A DNA stretch of 64,000 nt from Coniosporium tulheliwenetii (lineage: Eukaryota; Ascomycota; Dothideomycetes), in contig JAPDRP010000021.1 of the NCBI GenBank assembly GCA_030247845.1, forward strand, positions 744,001 through 808,000, written 5' to 3'. Made by a program: the position numbers and the translations under genes. Shown piece after piece: positions 1 to 12,572 of the stretch. The stretch's first letter is position 1. Each line of letters begins with the position of its first letter. Below the pieces are notes generated by a model. The model was not told the DNA's origin and searched no databases. It worked only from the letters and a program-made list of their open reading frames with translations.

Positions 1-1352
1 GCTGCATAGCCAGCCGCAGAGCAGGATCAGCACGAAGCAGAGCGCGCCGAGGGGGAATTGGAACAGGATGGATTGAAGGGTGGTGTAGCCGAAGGTTGAG
101 ACGATGAGGGGGCCGAAGCCAGAGACAGCGCCATTAACAGTATAGCTGGGGGTTAGAGTTAGTATAGGTACGGGAGGTTTGGCGGGATGGGAAGGGATGG
201 GTAGGATTAGGCTAGGGGAGGACATACGCAGATGCCATCATGAGCGCTACTAGCCACACTTTGATGTCGAGCAGTGCCTCGAGCAGCTGCGATTTCTTGA
301 TCTTCTGGCACCGCACTCCGGTTTGCCCTTTCCGTAGGCGCTCGACGGCTATGATGCGCTCTTCTGGAGTGAGGAACCAGGCCGAGACAGGCGAGTTCGG
401 CACCGCGAAACACCACAGCCCGAAGACGATCGTCAGCACGCCAGCGAGGAGGTAGATATACTGCCATCTCTTCAAACTCCCGCCCTCTATCTGCGCGAAC
501 CCGTAGTTAAGCCCCCCGCCGATGATAGTGAAGAGACCCGTGCTAGAGAACCACCAGCTCTGCCGCAGAGCTTGCTCCTCTTGCGTGTAGTAGCCACTGA
601 TGATGCACATGAAGCCCGTGGGGATGATGCTCTCGACGAAGCCGAGGAAGAAACGCTGGGCGTAGAGGCCGCGCCAGGAGGTTACGGCTGCGGTAAGCAT
701 GCACACGACGCCCCAAATGATTACGACGCCGCCGAGGATGCGGCCGAGGTTGAAGCGCTGCAGGGCGAAGGTCATGGGGTAGAGGCCGGCGAGCATGCCG
801 AAGTAAAACTGGAATTGCTGTTAGATATGTCGAGAGATTCTGATGGGATGGAAGTGGGAGTGTACCAACGAAGTGGCCCAGCTCAATCGGGTGGTATCGG
901 TGGTCGGTGGAGTGGTCGAGTTGTCTACCACGGCGAGAGATAAATCTCTTGTCATGCCGAAGAGCACTGCACTGCCCAAAATAGCCTGGACATATGTCAG
1001 TCCCAATCTCGACATTCCAAGCTCATTGAAGCGTACCTTGTCATAGTACACCAAACCATAACCTGTCCGTTGCGGTCGAGTTAATGGAATGCATTACCAA
1101 AAACGTACGAGAGTGTATGGTCGTACCAACAATCATCGCAGGTATCAGAAACAGGTCAATCTTCCTGACGACCCGTGCTTCAGCCACAGGATCAATGGCC
1201 TGGGCATGCTCGCCCACCAAGGCGAGAGCGACATCCTTGTCTGTTGATTGCGTATCGGAGTCACTCTCAAGGTCTCGGACATTTACATCAGAAGGCGCTT
1301 GGCCTGGATGCTTCTCCCCATGGCTAGTAAACGGAGTCATAACTGAGATCAA
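1..1352 (-). CDS. MFS anion:cation symporter (Dal5/allantoate-permease-like), 3' end outside window
   Basis: Plasma-membrane transporter of the fungal anion:cation symporter family; the substrate (a carboxylate, allantoate or vitamin-like anion) cannot be told from sequence. Exons read as complement of 1109-1352, 1037-1062, 866-985, 228-808 and <1-145, each joined by GT-AG. The cytosolic N-terminus ends in the family-typical stretch VRKIDLFLIPAM. It is followed by DKAILGSAVLFGM, then TRLSWATSLFYFGMLAG, the RFFLGFVESIIPTG helix and the ISGYYTQEEQALRQSWWFSS loop, all hallmarks of this family. A second Met lies 12 nt downstream, at 1340. About 330 residues are visible; the C-terminal transmembrane half runs off the window edge. 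The 26-nt second exon is small, but its removal would break the conserved region. No frame damage seen. Confidence 0.88.
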
Positions 1353-2707
1353 ATGGAGAAAGAAATGATTTAGAATGACGAAAGAAAATTGAGGCTCCCC
1401 GCGCTCGACGCCCAGTCATTCCAGCGCCACGGGAAAGCCGTGACTCGCCTGCGGATCAACGGTGAGGCTCAGGACAGGGGAAGTGATTGATCGGATGTTC
1501 GGAGAAGGCTACTGCAGCCCTGATTGGTCCGTATTGAGATACAAGATGATGTGCCTCATGTATCGACCATGAACATGAGGGGCTTTATAGCATTACGCCC
1601 TGGCTACATTGAATCTGGCATCGTAATCTGAGGCGTGCCCGTGCCAGGAGAAAGACTGTTGGCAACCATCGACCATCACCGTTTCGGAAAGCCAAGATCT
1701 GACTAAACTCGGTTACCTCAGTCAGGTGACAGCCGCCTCGAGGTTATTCGAACGTTGTGAGATGCGGAAAACTCTGTTCATCCCATCAACCAACCGTTGA
1801 CTCGAGGAATGGTGCTTTTGATGTATCAGTATGCCTTCGTTGCCATTCGAAATCGACGTGCCCGTCAGGCGGTGTGGACACTTTGTCCTGCTGCCAACGG
1901 CCACAGTACTTCTACTGCCTTATCCACAAACCCCTTACGGCCAAGGGACGCACTGTACTGCAGAAAAGTCATCTTCATCCGAATCGGCCAAGCGTGTATA
2001 GCAGTTGTAGACAGTCTCCTGCCTCGCTCGGTCACTGCCGCCCCATGGCTTGATCTTGAGCTGGATGCACTGACTTGTGTATGAGACGAGAGGAACTCGA
2101 CGGTCTTTGAGTACGAGAGGGCTAAAAACTTACCAGCGGCCTGTTCGTAATTTATCAGTCGAGACAGACGCAGTACTGAGCCTTGAAAGTTGATCTGGCA
2201 TGGCCTCAAGCGCATGCTTCGTGTTGTAGTAAGGCCATGGAATTGGAGATAGTGCCCTTCTACAGCGGGCGTCTGTGAGCTGGACATCTTGTCTGTGAGC
2301 TTTAGCAGCTCTGAATGTGGAATGCGTGAGATGTGATGGGCTCCTGACGGCGTACGAAGATGTGTAGCCGCACCGTAAGACCTTGCAGTGGAAAATATAG
2401 GCATGACTGTTCCATTTCGTCTAACACCGTTGAGGGTTCCCTGATCAAAGTCCATCATAAACAATCCCGTGCCGCAATGTCGAATATACGCGGCAGATAA
2501 GCTTGCGGAGCCCGGCAACGTGAGATTCGATTTACAGGGCATATGATTCTGCTTCCTTCGAACTCGCTACAAGACTTTTTACAGTTCCAGTCATCCAGGA
2601 AACTCCGCAGCGTAACTATCAGAAATCCTACACCTCGTTCAGTCTCAAGCCGGATCCCGCAAGCTCCAGAGCCGCAGAGGTCTCGTGCTGCTATCAGGAT
2701 TCTCGCC
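1353..2707. other. Intergenic region, no supported gene
   Basis: It separates the transporter start from the Cas1p-like gene. A 225-codon open frame on the minus strand (1865-2542) has no recognisable domain and no conserved-looking motif, so I do not call it. Confidence 0.5.
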
Positions 2708-4498
2708 ATGCCTCGCTTCTGGCTCGCTGAACCTCCTGCCCTGTCGCGGTTCTTGAGCTGGTCGATTTTTGTCCTGGCTGTTGGTACATTCGTAGCGACG
2801 ATCTGTCGGCCCATGTTCCTTGGTATGTCTATTCCTACTTGGAACCCATTCTGAGAGTTCATTATCCGAGAACACCAGCTGAATCATTGTAGATGACGAC
2901 GTGCCGACCCACTGCACCGCTCTGCTCAACCATGGCCAGTGGCTCGACAACAAGTTCCAGAACTGGCAGCCCCCAGGATGCATGCTCCACAAGTACGAGG
3001 CCAACGACATAGCAAGCTGCCTGCAGTCTCAGAAGGTACTCTTCGTAGGAGATTCGACCGTACGACAGGTCTTCTGGGCGGCGGCGAGGAAGCTCGCCAG
3101 GCACGACGCCGACAAACACAAGGAGAGGGCTCAGAAACACAGCTCGTACAGTTACACGAGGAGGAACGTTACGCTGGAGTTCTGGTGGGACCCTTTCCTA
3201 AACAGCACTGCCTTGAAGGCCAAGTTACGCTCTCGCCGCAATCGACTCGAAGGAAATCCTTCTTCGTTGATCGAACAGCAAGACGGGGCAACCGCCATGC
3301 TCCTCGGCACTGGTCTCTGGCATGCGCGACACCTTGGCCAAGGAGCACTTCAGCAGTTCCAGCGCAGTATCAACGGTGCCATTGCCGAAGGTTTGCCTCC
3401 AAGCTGTAATACCAGCCAGTGCTACAGCCCCATCACCGCCGCAAATGGCGTGCAGGATCATCTACTCCCGTACATGATGTCAACGGAGTATGTCTTCTAC
3501 TACTTCGCGCCGCTCGCCAGCTTCTGGTTCCTCGTTGTCTATGCTACTCTCCGGATTGGCCGATCGCACAACCACCTATGGCAATTCCTGACGGCCAAAA
3601 TCCTGGTATCCGCAGCTTTGGTCTCAGCTTTCTTGCACACGCCGGGGCCGCTGGAAGCCGTGTTTAATATATTCCGGACTACTTGTCGCATACACTGGAG
3701 CGTATACGAGGTCCGCTTCCGATTCGGTCTTGATCAGTACATTGTCTTCGTTGGCATGCTGACCGCTGTTATTCACTCTCGTATCACTTCAGCTCGGTCT
3801 TCCATTCAACAGAAAGAAGGTCCGGCTTTTGACCCTGCACAGCGCCATTCGTTCTTCTTACTACTACTGGTCGCAACATTTGCCACGATAATCCTTGTTG
3901 GATACAGCATCGTGGCGTGGCAGTTTCAAACAAGTCCGATTACAACCTGTGGCATCCATTTATCAGCTTCCTCCCGGTCCTCGCCTACGCAATCCTCCGC
4001 AACTCGCATCCCGTTCTAGCGGCTTACCATTCGAGGGCCTTCGCATGGCTCGGCCGCTGCTCTCTGGAGACGTTCACGCTGCAATACCATATCTGGCTCG
4101 CCGGCGACACGGAAGGTCTGCTGAGCACTGGACTCTTCCGTGGGGACGGAACCTTCTTCGGAGATAGGTGGCGGGATTTTGTACTGCTAACACCAGTCTT
4201 CCTCTTCGTCAGCTGGAAGATGTCGAACGCTACAACGGTGATCACCAACTTGATCGTCAAAGATGCGGAGGAAAACGCCAGTCATGGAAGTCTCAAGTCC
4301 GACGAACCGGAGTTGCCTGAGCACAATTCGAAGGGCGCGGCTACGAAGCCATCCCACTCCGGTGAACGCGTGTATTCTGTTCTCAGACGACTAGGCCGGA
4401 TGCTATGGCCAGGCAACCTCCATGGACGGGTCTTGATCTTGCTCGGTATTGTGTGGGTGTGCAATTGGATAACGCCCTCAGCTCAGCGCCGCCCGTAG
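2708..4498 (+). CDS. Cas1p-like membrane O-acetyltransferase (PC-esterase/Cas1p family), apparent frameshift
   Basis: Probable Golgi/ER membrane protein of the family of Cryptococcus Cas1p, which O-acetylates glycans. Exon 1 (2708-2822) encodes an N-terminal membrane anchor. A 70-nt intron (2823-2892, GTATGT...TGTAG) joins it to DDDVPTHCTALLNHGQW and the GDS catalytic-serine motif in LFVGDSTVRQVFW, as in GDSL/PC-esterases. The multi-spanning acyltransferase part follows, ending with the family signature around FAWLGRCSLETFTLQYHIW. Two oddities stand out. The frame must change near 3920-3935 (before DYNLWHPF), consistent with one lost base. The luminal part between GDS and the first helix of the polytopic domain looks short, and I see no DxxH partner motif. 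Roughly 570 residues in total, against about 800 or more expected. The family call is firm; activity is uncertain. Confidence 0.78.
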
Positions 4499-5407
4499 CT
4501 CAAGTCACCGAGCAACCATCTGAGTCTGCACATGTCCTCGTTCTTAGTTCTTAGAGTTGAGCTGGACTGGAGCTCTCAAGGCTCACACCGTATACAGCAT
4601 TCACATTATCTGCTGAACTGCTTTTCTTCGTTGATGTGAGCTTCACACCCTGGTTCAATTCATGGTTCTGCCCATACATAGCATGTACACACCATCACTT
4701 TCTAGACTGTATCCACCCAGCTCATTCTCTAGTGCTTCAACAGCGTTGCTACTTCCAGCAGAGATGTTGAAAATTACAGTCAGCCCCAACTCACTTCGCT
4801 AGCCTCTTCATTAAGTTCCACATTTTCTGAAATGGCTTCGTGCATTTCCTTCGCATACTCACTTCCTCGCCGCATGATCTTAAAGTGAAGGATGTACGCA
4901 TTGGGAGACCGCAATCCTCCGGAGAGAAGCCGAGACGTGCATGCCCGTGAAGATCAGGCACCAGCCCCTGCCGGTGAAGCAAACGCACCAATCCGCGCGC
5001 TCGCTGCCTGGCTGTGTGTAACATCTGGTTGCTTTTCTATCAAAAGCACCAATATTTTCACAAATCATCCTCTCCTTTGCCAACCTTCACAATCTACAGT
5101 TTTGTTGCAAATTGACAGCTATGGGCCAGCGGCATCAATTGTTCGTTATTGCTAAGATAGCGGGTCAGTACCGCTGCCTTGCGGCTGCGCATCATCAGTG
5201 GCTCTACGGGTCCAGAGCTCTGGGTAGTAAGTGGTTCTTCATTTACGATCATCTGGTTCCTATCAGCATGGAGTTGCGATAGAGGCGGAACTGCTGTCAT
5301 CAGCAGGTCGGCGCTCTCATGCTTTAGCCAGCAGTGATATCCTGGACATGATCGTTTTCAGACTTCTCTTCAATTGAATATGACATCTTGTACACAGAAT
5401 CGGACTG
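4499..5407. other. Intergenic region
   Basis: Moderate GC; only short overlapping open frames on both strands. No domain, repeat or RNA gene recognised. It probably holds the terminator of the Cas1p-like gene and the promoter of the next gene. Confidence 0.5.
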
Positions 5408-7494
5408 ATGTCATGCCGCGGCGCGGTTGTAACCTCACTCCAGTCGCAGCTTTATGTCAAACGCGTCAACTTTGCCGGCTTACTTTGTCTTTCAGGCTGC
5501 CTCAACCTTCTCCGGTACTTCCAGTCACCGGCCAACCGAAAGTTCCTTTCACACGAACTCAACAACGCACGCAGCGTCTCCGAAGAGACATGGGAAACGC
5601 CCCCAGACCGGCAACACGAGGAGGACGCGCGATTTCCATTCATTCAAACATGCGTCACGCTCGGCGCTGGTCTGAATATCGAAGAGGGTTACGAAGCCAC
5701 AATCTCCGTTCTGCCCTTCAACATCGACATCTCTGAATGCGACAACAACGACGGCTTTACAGTCATCGACGTCTCGAATCTGGATCGTGTGAGGTATTGC
5801 TTTTTCGTTGACGGTGGTGTAGAGACGGCCGAGTACCGGCACAAGCAAGGAATGACGAACGAGGATGGAGACGGGAGTTCAGAATGGTTGGAGCCAACCG
5901 AAGAAAATATAATCCCTCGGTTAGTGCCATTGAAAGCCGAACAATACCTATCAGGATACTATTTCAGAGGGTCGAAAGATTGGTCGGCGACGCTGGACGA
6001 AAAACTCCGATCCTTTGAGGACTGGCCGCTTGTCAATGTCGCGGCTTTGAAAGAGACGTGGCCTGATCATCCTTGGAACGATGATGTGGAAGAGCAAAAA
6101 AGTGACCGGTCTTCTCCCGCGGGCACCACGCTGTCTCTCCGCAACGCCTCCATGCAAAAGCTTATTGGCGAAGCTCTTCACGACCCCGAGAACGGCGACT
6201 GGATTCAAGAAGCTGAGTGTCTGCCCGACTTCGTCCCGATTCTGAGGAGCTATCTGTACGAACACCCTGAGTCGGTTCACACTAGCCCTGGAGGTCTGAC
6301 ACTCCTGCGCAAGTGCCTTGCAGGATCAAAGGACGTGGATCTCAGCCCTTTCGGCCAGCTTCCTACAGAGACCATTCGCGAGCTCATCGTCAGCACCTCA
6401 ACAACCGTGGAGCAGCTCGACCTCTCGGGCACAAACATTTCGGAGGAACTGTTACGAGAGACCATACGTACAACGCAGTTAACAGAACTCACGGTGATGC
6501 AAAACCCCGTCCTTCCATTGAAGACAGTCTTGGACTCGATCAAGCAGACACAGGCATCAGCACCAACTGCAGTAAACCACCCCGAGCTCTTCAGTGGACC
6601 ATTCCAGGAGCCATCAACAATCACATGCCGCGACTTTCCCGCTGGTCGTGGGACCACATTCCCTGTGGTGCAACTGATATTCATGGCTACCGACAGCAAA
6701 ACCTATCCCAATCGATTAGTGAAGGGGTGCCATGGACTCGGCTGATCTCCGAGAACCATGACGATCCGTGGGTGCCTTATCAGTCTCTCATGTGCTGTGC
6801 CATGGATGTGCGAGATGCGCTCGTATCGCCAAGAAAGGCCATCTTGGGGACTGCACGCTACATGAGGTTGGTTGCGAATACAAGGATGCACTCAGGCGTC
6901 TCAGAGGCTCTCGCTGGCGCAGCGAAGTGTTTTGCATTGTCGTCCGATGTGAGAGACCACGATCTTCTAGACCTCCTGTGGTTGACACATGCTGACCGCG
7001 CTGAGCAGGACGAGCGGAAAGTCAGTCCGATTCCTGGCGAGCTGTACAGAACCGGCAAAACATTGTATCATACCAGCTGGGAGCTGCCTCCTGAGTTTCA
7101 GGAGATCAAGACTGGAGAGTGGACGGTGCTGGTCGTGCGCATTCGGACCGACTATATGCGGTCGTTGAACACACCGGATGTACAGAGCCTTGGATACGCT
7201 TTTGTTTCCGCTGACGACGATGGAAACACCATAGCAGTCGACCTGCTCGGTTTTCTGGAGTTGGTTGCGGGAACGGACGCTACTTCTTCATCCATGTCCA
7301 CCAGGCTTGCAGAAATCTGGGACAACGAAATGAGTATTCTCAGACAGGCTGTCACCAAGAACGCCGAGACAAAATCCGGAGAGGAAGCGTTGGACACAGA
7401 AGTTGTCCGTGTATGCGGTACCCAAGAGGTCGAGGAGGTCCTGAAGGCTATGCAAGAGTATAAAGCCCGACGAGAACGGGGTCTACCGAGATAG
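5408..7494 (+). CDS. Hypothetical protein with LRR-like segment, apparent frameshift
   Basis: An uncharacterised fungal protein of about 690 residues. The first frame (5408-about 6725) holds an acidic N-terminal domain and then two or three leucine-rich-repeat-like units, such as VEQLDLSGTNISEELL and LTELTVMQNPVLPL. The second frame (about 6725-7494) continues with VPWTRLISENHDDPWVPYQSL and a C-terminal domain ending in KARRERGLPR. The two frames meet at a GGGG run (6724-6727). Adding one base there gives NRLVKG followed directly by VPWTRL with no lost residues, so I treat them as one gene. No GT-AG intron of plausible length explains the switch. The start is uncertain, because the first 60 codons look less conserved than the part from FPFIQTCVTLGAG onward. 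Cytosolic location is assumed: no signal peptide or membrane segment is seen. Confidence 0.6.
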
Positions 7495-9188
7495 GAGGAG
7501 ATCAGAGGTCTCATGGCCACTCAATATGAACCCAGAGCGGCGACGGAAAGTACTACCGACTCAGAGGTTGATTGAACGATGATGAGAGAGCTTGAGGTAA
7601 GGTCCTGGTTTCGGGTTACTGTATTGCACTTGGCAACTGGAGGGAAGAAGAATTGAGTAATACGGCCAGACCCTCATGAATCCTTCCACATGTTTGCTGC
7701 TACTCTATTCATCCATAGCAGTCGATCATCAGCCAAAGAACCGCGTGGTAACTTGGTTAAAGGCTTCCCGGTTCTTAATGAATATCGTCCGCTTCACTTG
7801 AAACTTGGAAATGCGCCAGTATCTAAGGTACACTCTTGCTTCTCATCGTCTGCACAATGCCTTCTTCCCAAGGATTGCTCTGACCATCCCCTTACTCAGA
7901 GCAAGAGCTGAGCTTGCGTCAAAATACACATACAGAATCTGCGGAAGTGTGAGGTTGCAGGCAAGAAAGCGGAAGGCCTCGGCAGACAGGGGTGCAAGCC
8001 AGACCTTTCCCATCTTGGGATAGTTCCCGCATCCCACACCGCGCCATCTGCGCCTTGCCGCGCTAAATTACACCTCAGAACACCGTCACCTCCAGCGCGG
8101 TTGCAGCTTTAAACAGCATCGTCTGCAGCATTCAGTCTTCTACCCTCAGTCATCCCTCGCGTGAACATCTCGGGCAGCTCTCCTTGAACTTTAAATCTCA
8201 GGAAAGGGTGCTTGAGATGCTGTTGCGCGATGTCTACGTTCATTCGAACCAGAACAGATTTCCTTGCCGCGGAGCAAACCGACTCATTACGTGTCTTTGG
8301 CTCTTAGCGGATGTGGCGGGATAAGCTTGAGGGAAACTTCATGCTGTTGCTAAAGTGGTCCCAGAAGCCGGCCCGGAACACTTCCTAGCCGTGCTGAAGA
8401 GCGCAGGCGACCTCGAGCCTCATGCCCCTGACGATCAAAGTTGTCAACCTCTTATTCCCCTTGCTTGGCATGCCATGATGCTTAAAATGCCATTCGTGGC
8501 TGTCACAAGCCGCACAGGCGCATCCTCATCCACCCCACTGGCTCGCTCCACGGCTTCGTGTCTGACCCCGTGGCCCTCGTCGGCTACGGAGTTTATCCCT
8601 GGTGCACTCGTACAAAGCCCTACAGAGAAAGAGGGTCGCCTTACACAACGTTCCCCACGTCCTCCACCACTACCAGTTGTATGGAAAGACCCTCGTTCTT
8701 CCAACATCGACGATTCTCTGTACCGGATGCAACCGGCAAAGCCAACCATCGCCAGATGCTTCGACACACCGATATCAAGGTGACGCATAGACCAAGCTTC
8801 CTACCATCATTCTGGCAAAAACAGGCAATGTTCCTCGACTGACTTCGTACGCGTGCCCTCGTAGCCGGATGTGCTGGTAGCACGATCTTGGTTTGGCAGG
8901 AGATCAGGCACCTGCTCAGCCGGTTTTATCAGGGGACTCTGCATGAGAGTTACGCACAGTTTCGCACCTCAAGCTTTGACATTGTACGGTTGGAGCATCG
9001 AAAAAATCACTCAAGAGCTTCGTCACACCGACCACGCAAGCTGCACCTCTGGATTACAGGCTATGATGTGAATCTGACGCTTTGTGGGGCACAGAGCGTA
9101 GCATATATGCCCGCTCGATTCCCACTTGGGCTCACCATTATCCAAATCTCACATCGAATACCTCGAAGCACACCCACTGATATCCAAT
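7495..9188. other. Intergenic region
   Basis: It contains several 60-140 codon open frames on both strands with no recognisable domain and mutually overlapping placement. Nothing further supported. Confidence 0.45.
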
Positions 9189-9996
9189 ATGCCGCGAGGA
9201 GTTGAACAGGTTCAGGCAGCCATCGAGGCACACTCCCTCGCCAACATCGATGACTATGTCAAGACCAGCACCATGCACCCGGAGCTTGAAGAGGTAAGCA
9301 TCCATCCCCAACGGAACACAACTTCATTGCGGCGCTGACTGTGCGTAGGCCATCCAGCACCACATCCTTCTCGAGCTGAAAAGCTGGTGCCTCTTCCGCA
9401 AGCTGTCTGCCGACTGTGCCCGTGCCAACATAGCCTTGCACGGCTTCAATCTGTGAGTACCGAGATGTCCTCCCTATTACCTATCAGCTACGCATCACTG
9501 ACAATCATCCAGGCTTTTCAAGCGTTGTGCCATTGAGTGCTTCGCGGACGCCAACTGGCTCGAATGCTATCTCGTCCAGCGCGGCGGCATCTGCAGGCCC
9601 GTCGACATCCCGGCCCCGACCATCGCCTTTCCCGACGACCCAGTCGACCCCGTGCAGCCCGTCTACGAGGCTCTCCGGGTCGAAAAGGCCATCCTGGAGG
9701 ACGCGATCCGCCTGTGCAAGCTTGCCGATAAGCACGGCGACTATCCGCTGGACGATGCGATCGAGACGCGCTTCCTGAAGAAGGAGACGAAGCATGTCAA
9801 GGACATGGGAGATCTGCTGCAGCAGTGCGTCAGGGTCTCGAAGGATGTGGGCCATGGTGTTTACCATCTCGACAAGGAGTTGCGCTGGAAGAAGGGCGTT
9901 ACGCCGTGGGCGAAGGAGAACAATCCCGACAACAATGACTTCATGCTTAAGGAAGCTGCTAAGGACTTGCATGATCCGTTGTTGTATCCTCAGTGA
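9189..9996 (+). CDS. Ferritin-family protein with altered ferroxidase ligands
   Basis: Member of the ferritin four-helix family. Exons 9189-9293, 9349-9452 and 9513-9996, with introns GTAAGC...GTAG and GTGAGT...CCAG. The protein has about 230 residues. Aligned by eye with human H-ferritin from memory, the first two helices fit without a gap up to the RGG turn, and the third and fourth helices match around IETRFLKKETKHVKDMGD. E27 (LLELKSW) and E107 (RVEK) positions are kept. The E62 position reads C, H65 reads D and Q141 reads E. The C-terminus is longer than in animal ferritin, ending in a polar tail with HDPLLYPQ. Iron storage by a ferritin would be unusual in an ascomycete, where vacuolar and siderophore storage dominate. 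The altered site suggests a changed or lost ferroxidase role (inference). Confidence 0.8.
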
Positions 9997-10243
9997 TTGG
10001 GAATGGTCGGATGGGAGGAGGTTGTGGTGGCCATTGAGGGTAAGGAAGCTGCTGGCAGGAGGGAAAGGTTGGCTGGCAAGGAAAAGTCTTCACATTGTAT
10101 CAGGACTCAGCTGTAGCTGTAATGCAGACTGAAAGTTTACTGTTGCAGCTTGATCATGGTTCTTCATCTCCGTTTCACTACACGTGACCATGGAGCATCA
10201 CGTACAAAGTAAAAAATGTTCATTCAACGGCAACAACATCTCA

Positions 10244-10989
10244 TCACTCCACCTCCCTTCCCGTTCCCCCAAACTCAGCCGGCAGATCATTAAACCACCT
10301 TACGTCCAGCGTAGGATAATTGCTCTCCCTCACATTAACATGCATGGTCGGCTGCCACTCAAACGAGGGAAATACGGTCGGGAACGTCCCGCAGAGCTTC
10401 AGGCTCGCCGGTTCGTTCCACACGCTGTTGAACAGCCGCGTGCCGCAGCAGGTCGCGGAGTAGCGGCGCACCTCTGGCGTGCGGTGGACATATGAGAGCA
10501 GGGAGGCGCCTGCGATGACCTTGTCTCGGTGAATCATAAAATCATATAGATATGTACGAAAGGCAATAGAGGGGAAGGGTGAGAGTGGTCGATACTAGGA
10601 GCCTCGCGCCGTACACTATGTAAACTCGCATACACACCTTTATCGGCATCTCCCCCATGCTCGCTAAGGTCCAGCAGCGGAAACATCATGTACGGCACGC
10701 TGCCCACCGAATGCCACTCGCGGCAATCAGTGCAGTGGCACACGACCGATACAGTGGGCTTCGAGTCGAGCGGAAGCTCTAGCTGCACAGCGCCGCAGAA
10801 GCAGGTCCCGGCCGCGATGGTTGAGCGGTCGGCGGCTGGGGCTGAGAGTGTCGGGACGGGCACGGGGTAGTGAGAGTCGTTCTCAAGAGCTGTGGGGCCG
10901 GAGAGGACACCGCGGACGAGCATGGGTGAGGTTTGCGCCATGCGTCGGGGGTGGTGGGCGGTCCAGTTTGCTTCGACTGTGGAGGCCAT
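10244..10989 (-). CDS. GFA/CENP-V family zinc protein
   Basis: Small zinc-binding protein of the glutathione-dependent formaldehyde-activating (GFA) enzyme family. Exons complement 10639-10989 and 10244-10524, joined by a 114-nt intron (GTGTGT...CCGAG). The zinc ligand pattern is clear: GTCFCGAVQLELP, then CHCTDCREWHS, then CCGTRLFNSVW in exon 2. About 210 residues, a usual size for fungal members, with an extra N-terminal tail of about 50 residues. These proteins are S-(hydroxymethyl)glutathione synthase-like by name, but most fungal paralogues have no proven substrate. The reading frame is intact. An alternative start at the internal Met (RMAQTSPM) would remove 16 residues. Confidence 0.82.
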
Positions 10990-12047
10990 GGTGGGGGTCT
11001 TTGCTCTGGGGGTTCGGAACGGATACTGAAAGAATGGATGACGGTTGAGTTTAAGATTTCACTTGCTCGGCGGGATCATGGTAAAGTTATACACGGCCTC
11101 GGTTTCATTTTGATCTATCTCGAAGGGTTAAGGGCACTCCTGCTCGAGGATTACCAAGACATAGTATTGCTTACCAATATTGTGGAGGCTGCCAATGATT
11201 CTGATGGGATTCCGGGAGGTCTGAACGTAGATATGTGAGGTCGCAGAAGGGTGACGAGACGTGAGATTTACTACGGCAGACAATTCTTGAAAGAGGTACT
11301 TGGTTAAAGGCTGTGAGCTTCAGCATAGCAGAGACGAGGCTGAAAGACGAGATGAGGTTGGAACAAGCTCCGTTGGCGGTCTGAGCGTTTGGGCGGACTC
11401 ACTAGTGCAAGTGCCTAACAGCAAGCTCTCACGCTCTGCGATGCTCGCCGTCGTGTTGACCTCAAGATCTCCTCACACCCATCGCGAACCGTCCGGTACA
11501 ACTCAATGCGCGTGGGGACTTCGTCTGACGCACAGGTTGGGCGCTTAGCGCCGCCCCTTCCAGACAAGGACCGAACGGGGCCCCGAGGCTGCGTAGGCAC
11601 AGGAGATGAAAGATAAATGTCCACCGACTCCGCTCTCTCAATTTCGAGAACTTCTGCGCTCCAAACTGCTTTGGACGAACGCCATTGGCCCTTTCGTACA
11701 GCTCAGCCTCGCCAAGCACCGCCTCGTGTTTCGCCCTTCCGCGTATCCCTGGCTACCGTCGACCAACCGTGAACGACGACTATGCCACGCATGATGCTTG
11801 GCACCTTTTCGAGGGCGATCAACCCTTGTAAGTCGAAAAAAAAAAAAAAGACAGGGGCTAAGATAGACCCCAGTTTTGTTGCGGAGCAGGGCTTTCTACC
11901 TGTCTGGCTCCCGAATGAGGCTCCATACCAGCCGGCTTGGCAGGGCTGGCCTCCGAATGCTGGATACGACTGTGCTTTAGTATCGACGGACGTTCCATTG
12001 GTACCACTGGTATCTTCCCATGGCCGTGAATCAGAACTTTCAGCACC
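10990..12047. other. Intergenic region with a poly-A tract
   Basis: No supported coding region. A run of about 14 A lies near 11838-11851. Short overlapping open frames on both strands lack domains. Confidence 0.45.
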
Positions 12048-12572
12048 TTGGGCTTCTACAATCCCAGACTCTTATTATGTCCGAAGAAGTTGTGTCTGGC
12101 TTCCCTGCAAGAGCACGTTCTACAGCACACTGGGGATGAGCGACATGCCTTCCGCACCGAGATTGCTGTTGCGGGATTTGATTCCCTCAATGGGTACGTC
12201 ATCTGTCCAGTTCCAGACTGCCATATATGCCTTCCACATCTTTCGGCATTCGAAGATCATTTTATCGACCACCTTGCCTCTGATCCGGAGCATCTACGCG
12301 CGTGGATCAATGAACTCTCTCAGCTCGGATATGGCGGTTCGATTCCCTGGAAGGACTGGCATACATATAAATCTCATAAACTGACCTGGCCTACTTGCGG
12401 CGCGATTTCCAAGGGCCATGCAATCACCCATCAACTAGACCTACTTAAAGACCAAGAGGAATTACGCGGATGTCGGGAACAAGTCCTCAAACTCTACCCT
12501 GGTTTCGGCTCCCATCCGATCTTTGACGATGTGATGCCGGTTGTTCATCGCAACCCTGAGCGGATGTTCTAA
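12048..12572 (+). CDS. C2H2 zinc-finger-like reading frame, 5' end unclear
   Basis: An open frame of about 175 codons with two Cys/His groups. The first is CPKKLC followed by LQEHVLQH. The second is a regular finger, CPVPDC...FEDHFIDH (C-x4-C-x12-H-x3-H). It ends in a helical segment (KDQEELRGCREQVLKLYPGF) typical of fungal hypothetical proteins that carry degenerate fingers. There is no in-frame ATG upstream before a stop, so either a 5' exon is missed, a base is lost, or it is a decayed fragment. Function unknown; nucleic-acid binding is only a family-level guess. Confidence 0.35.
   Translation: MGFYNPRLLLCPKKLCLASLQEHVLQHTGDERHAFRTEIAVAGFDSLNGYVICPVPDCHICLPHLSAFEDHFIDHLASDPEHLRAWINELSQLGYGGSIPWKDWHTYKSHKLTWPTCGAISKGHAITHQLDLLKDQEELRGCREQVLKLYPGFGSHPIFDDVMPVVHRNPERMF

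Noticed and set aside
1865..2542. 225-codon minus-strand open frame
   Set aside because: No domain, no conserved-looking motif and low-complexity Ser/Arg stretches; the length alone is possible by chance in moderate-GC DNA.
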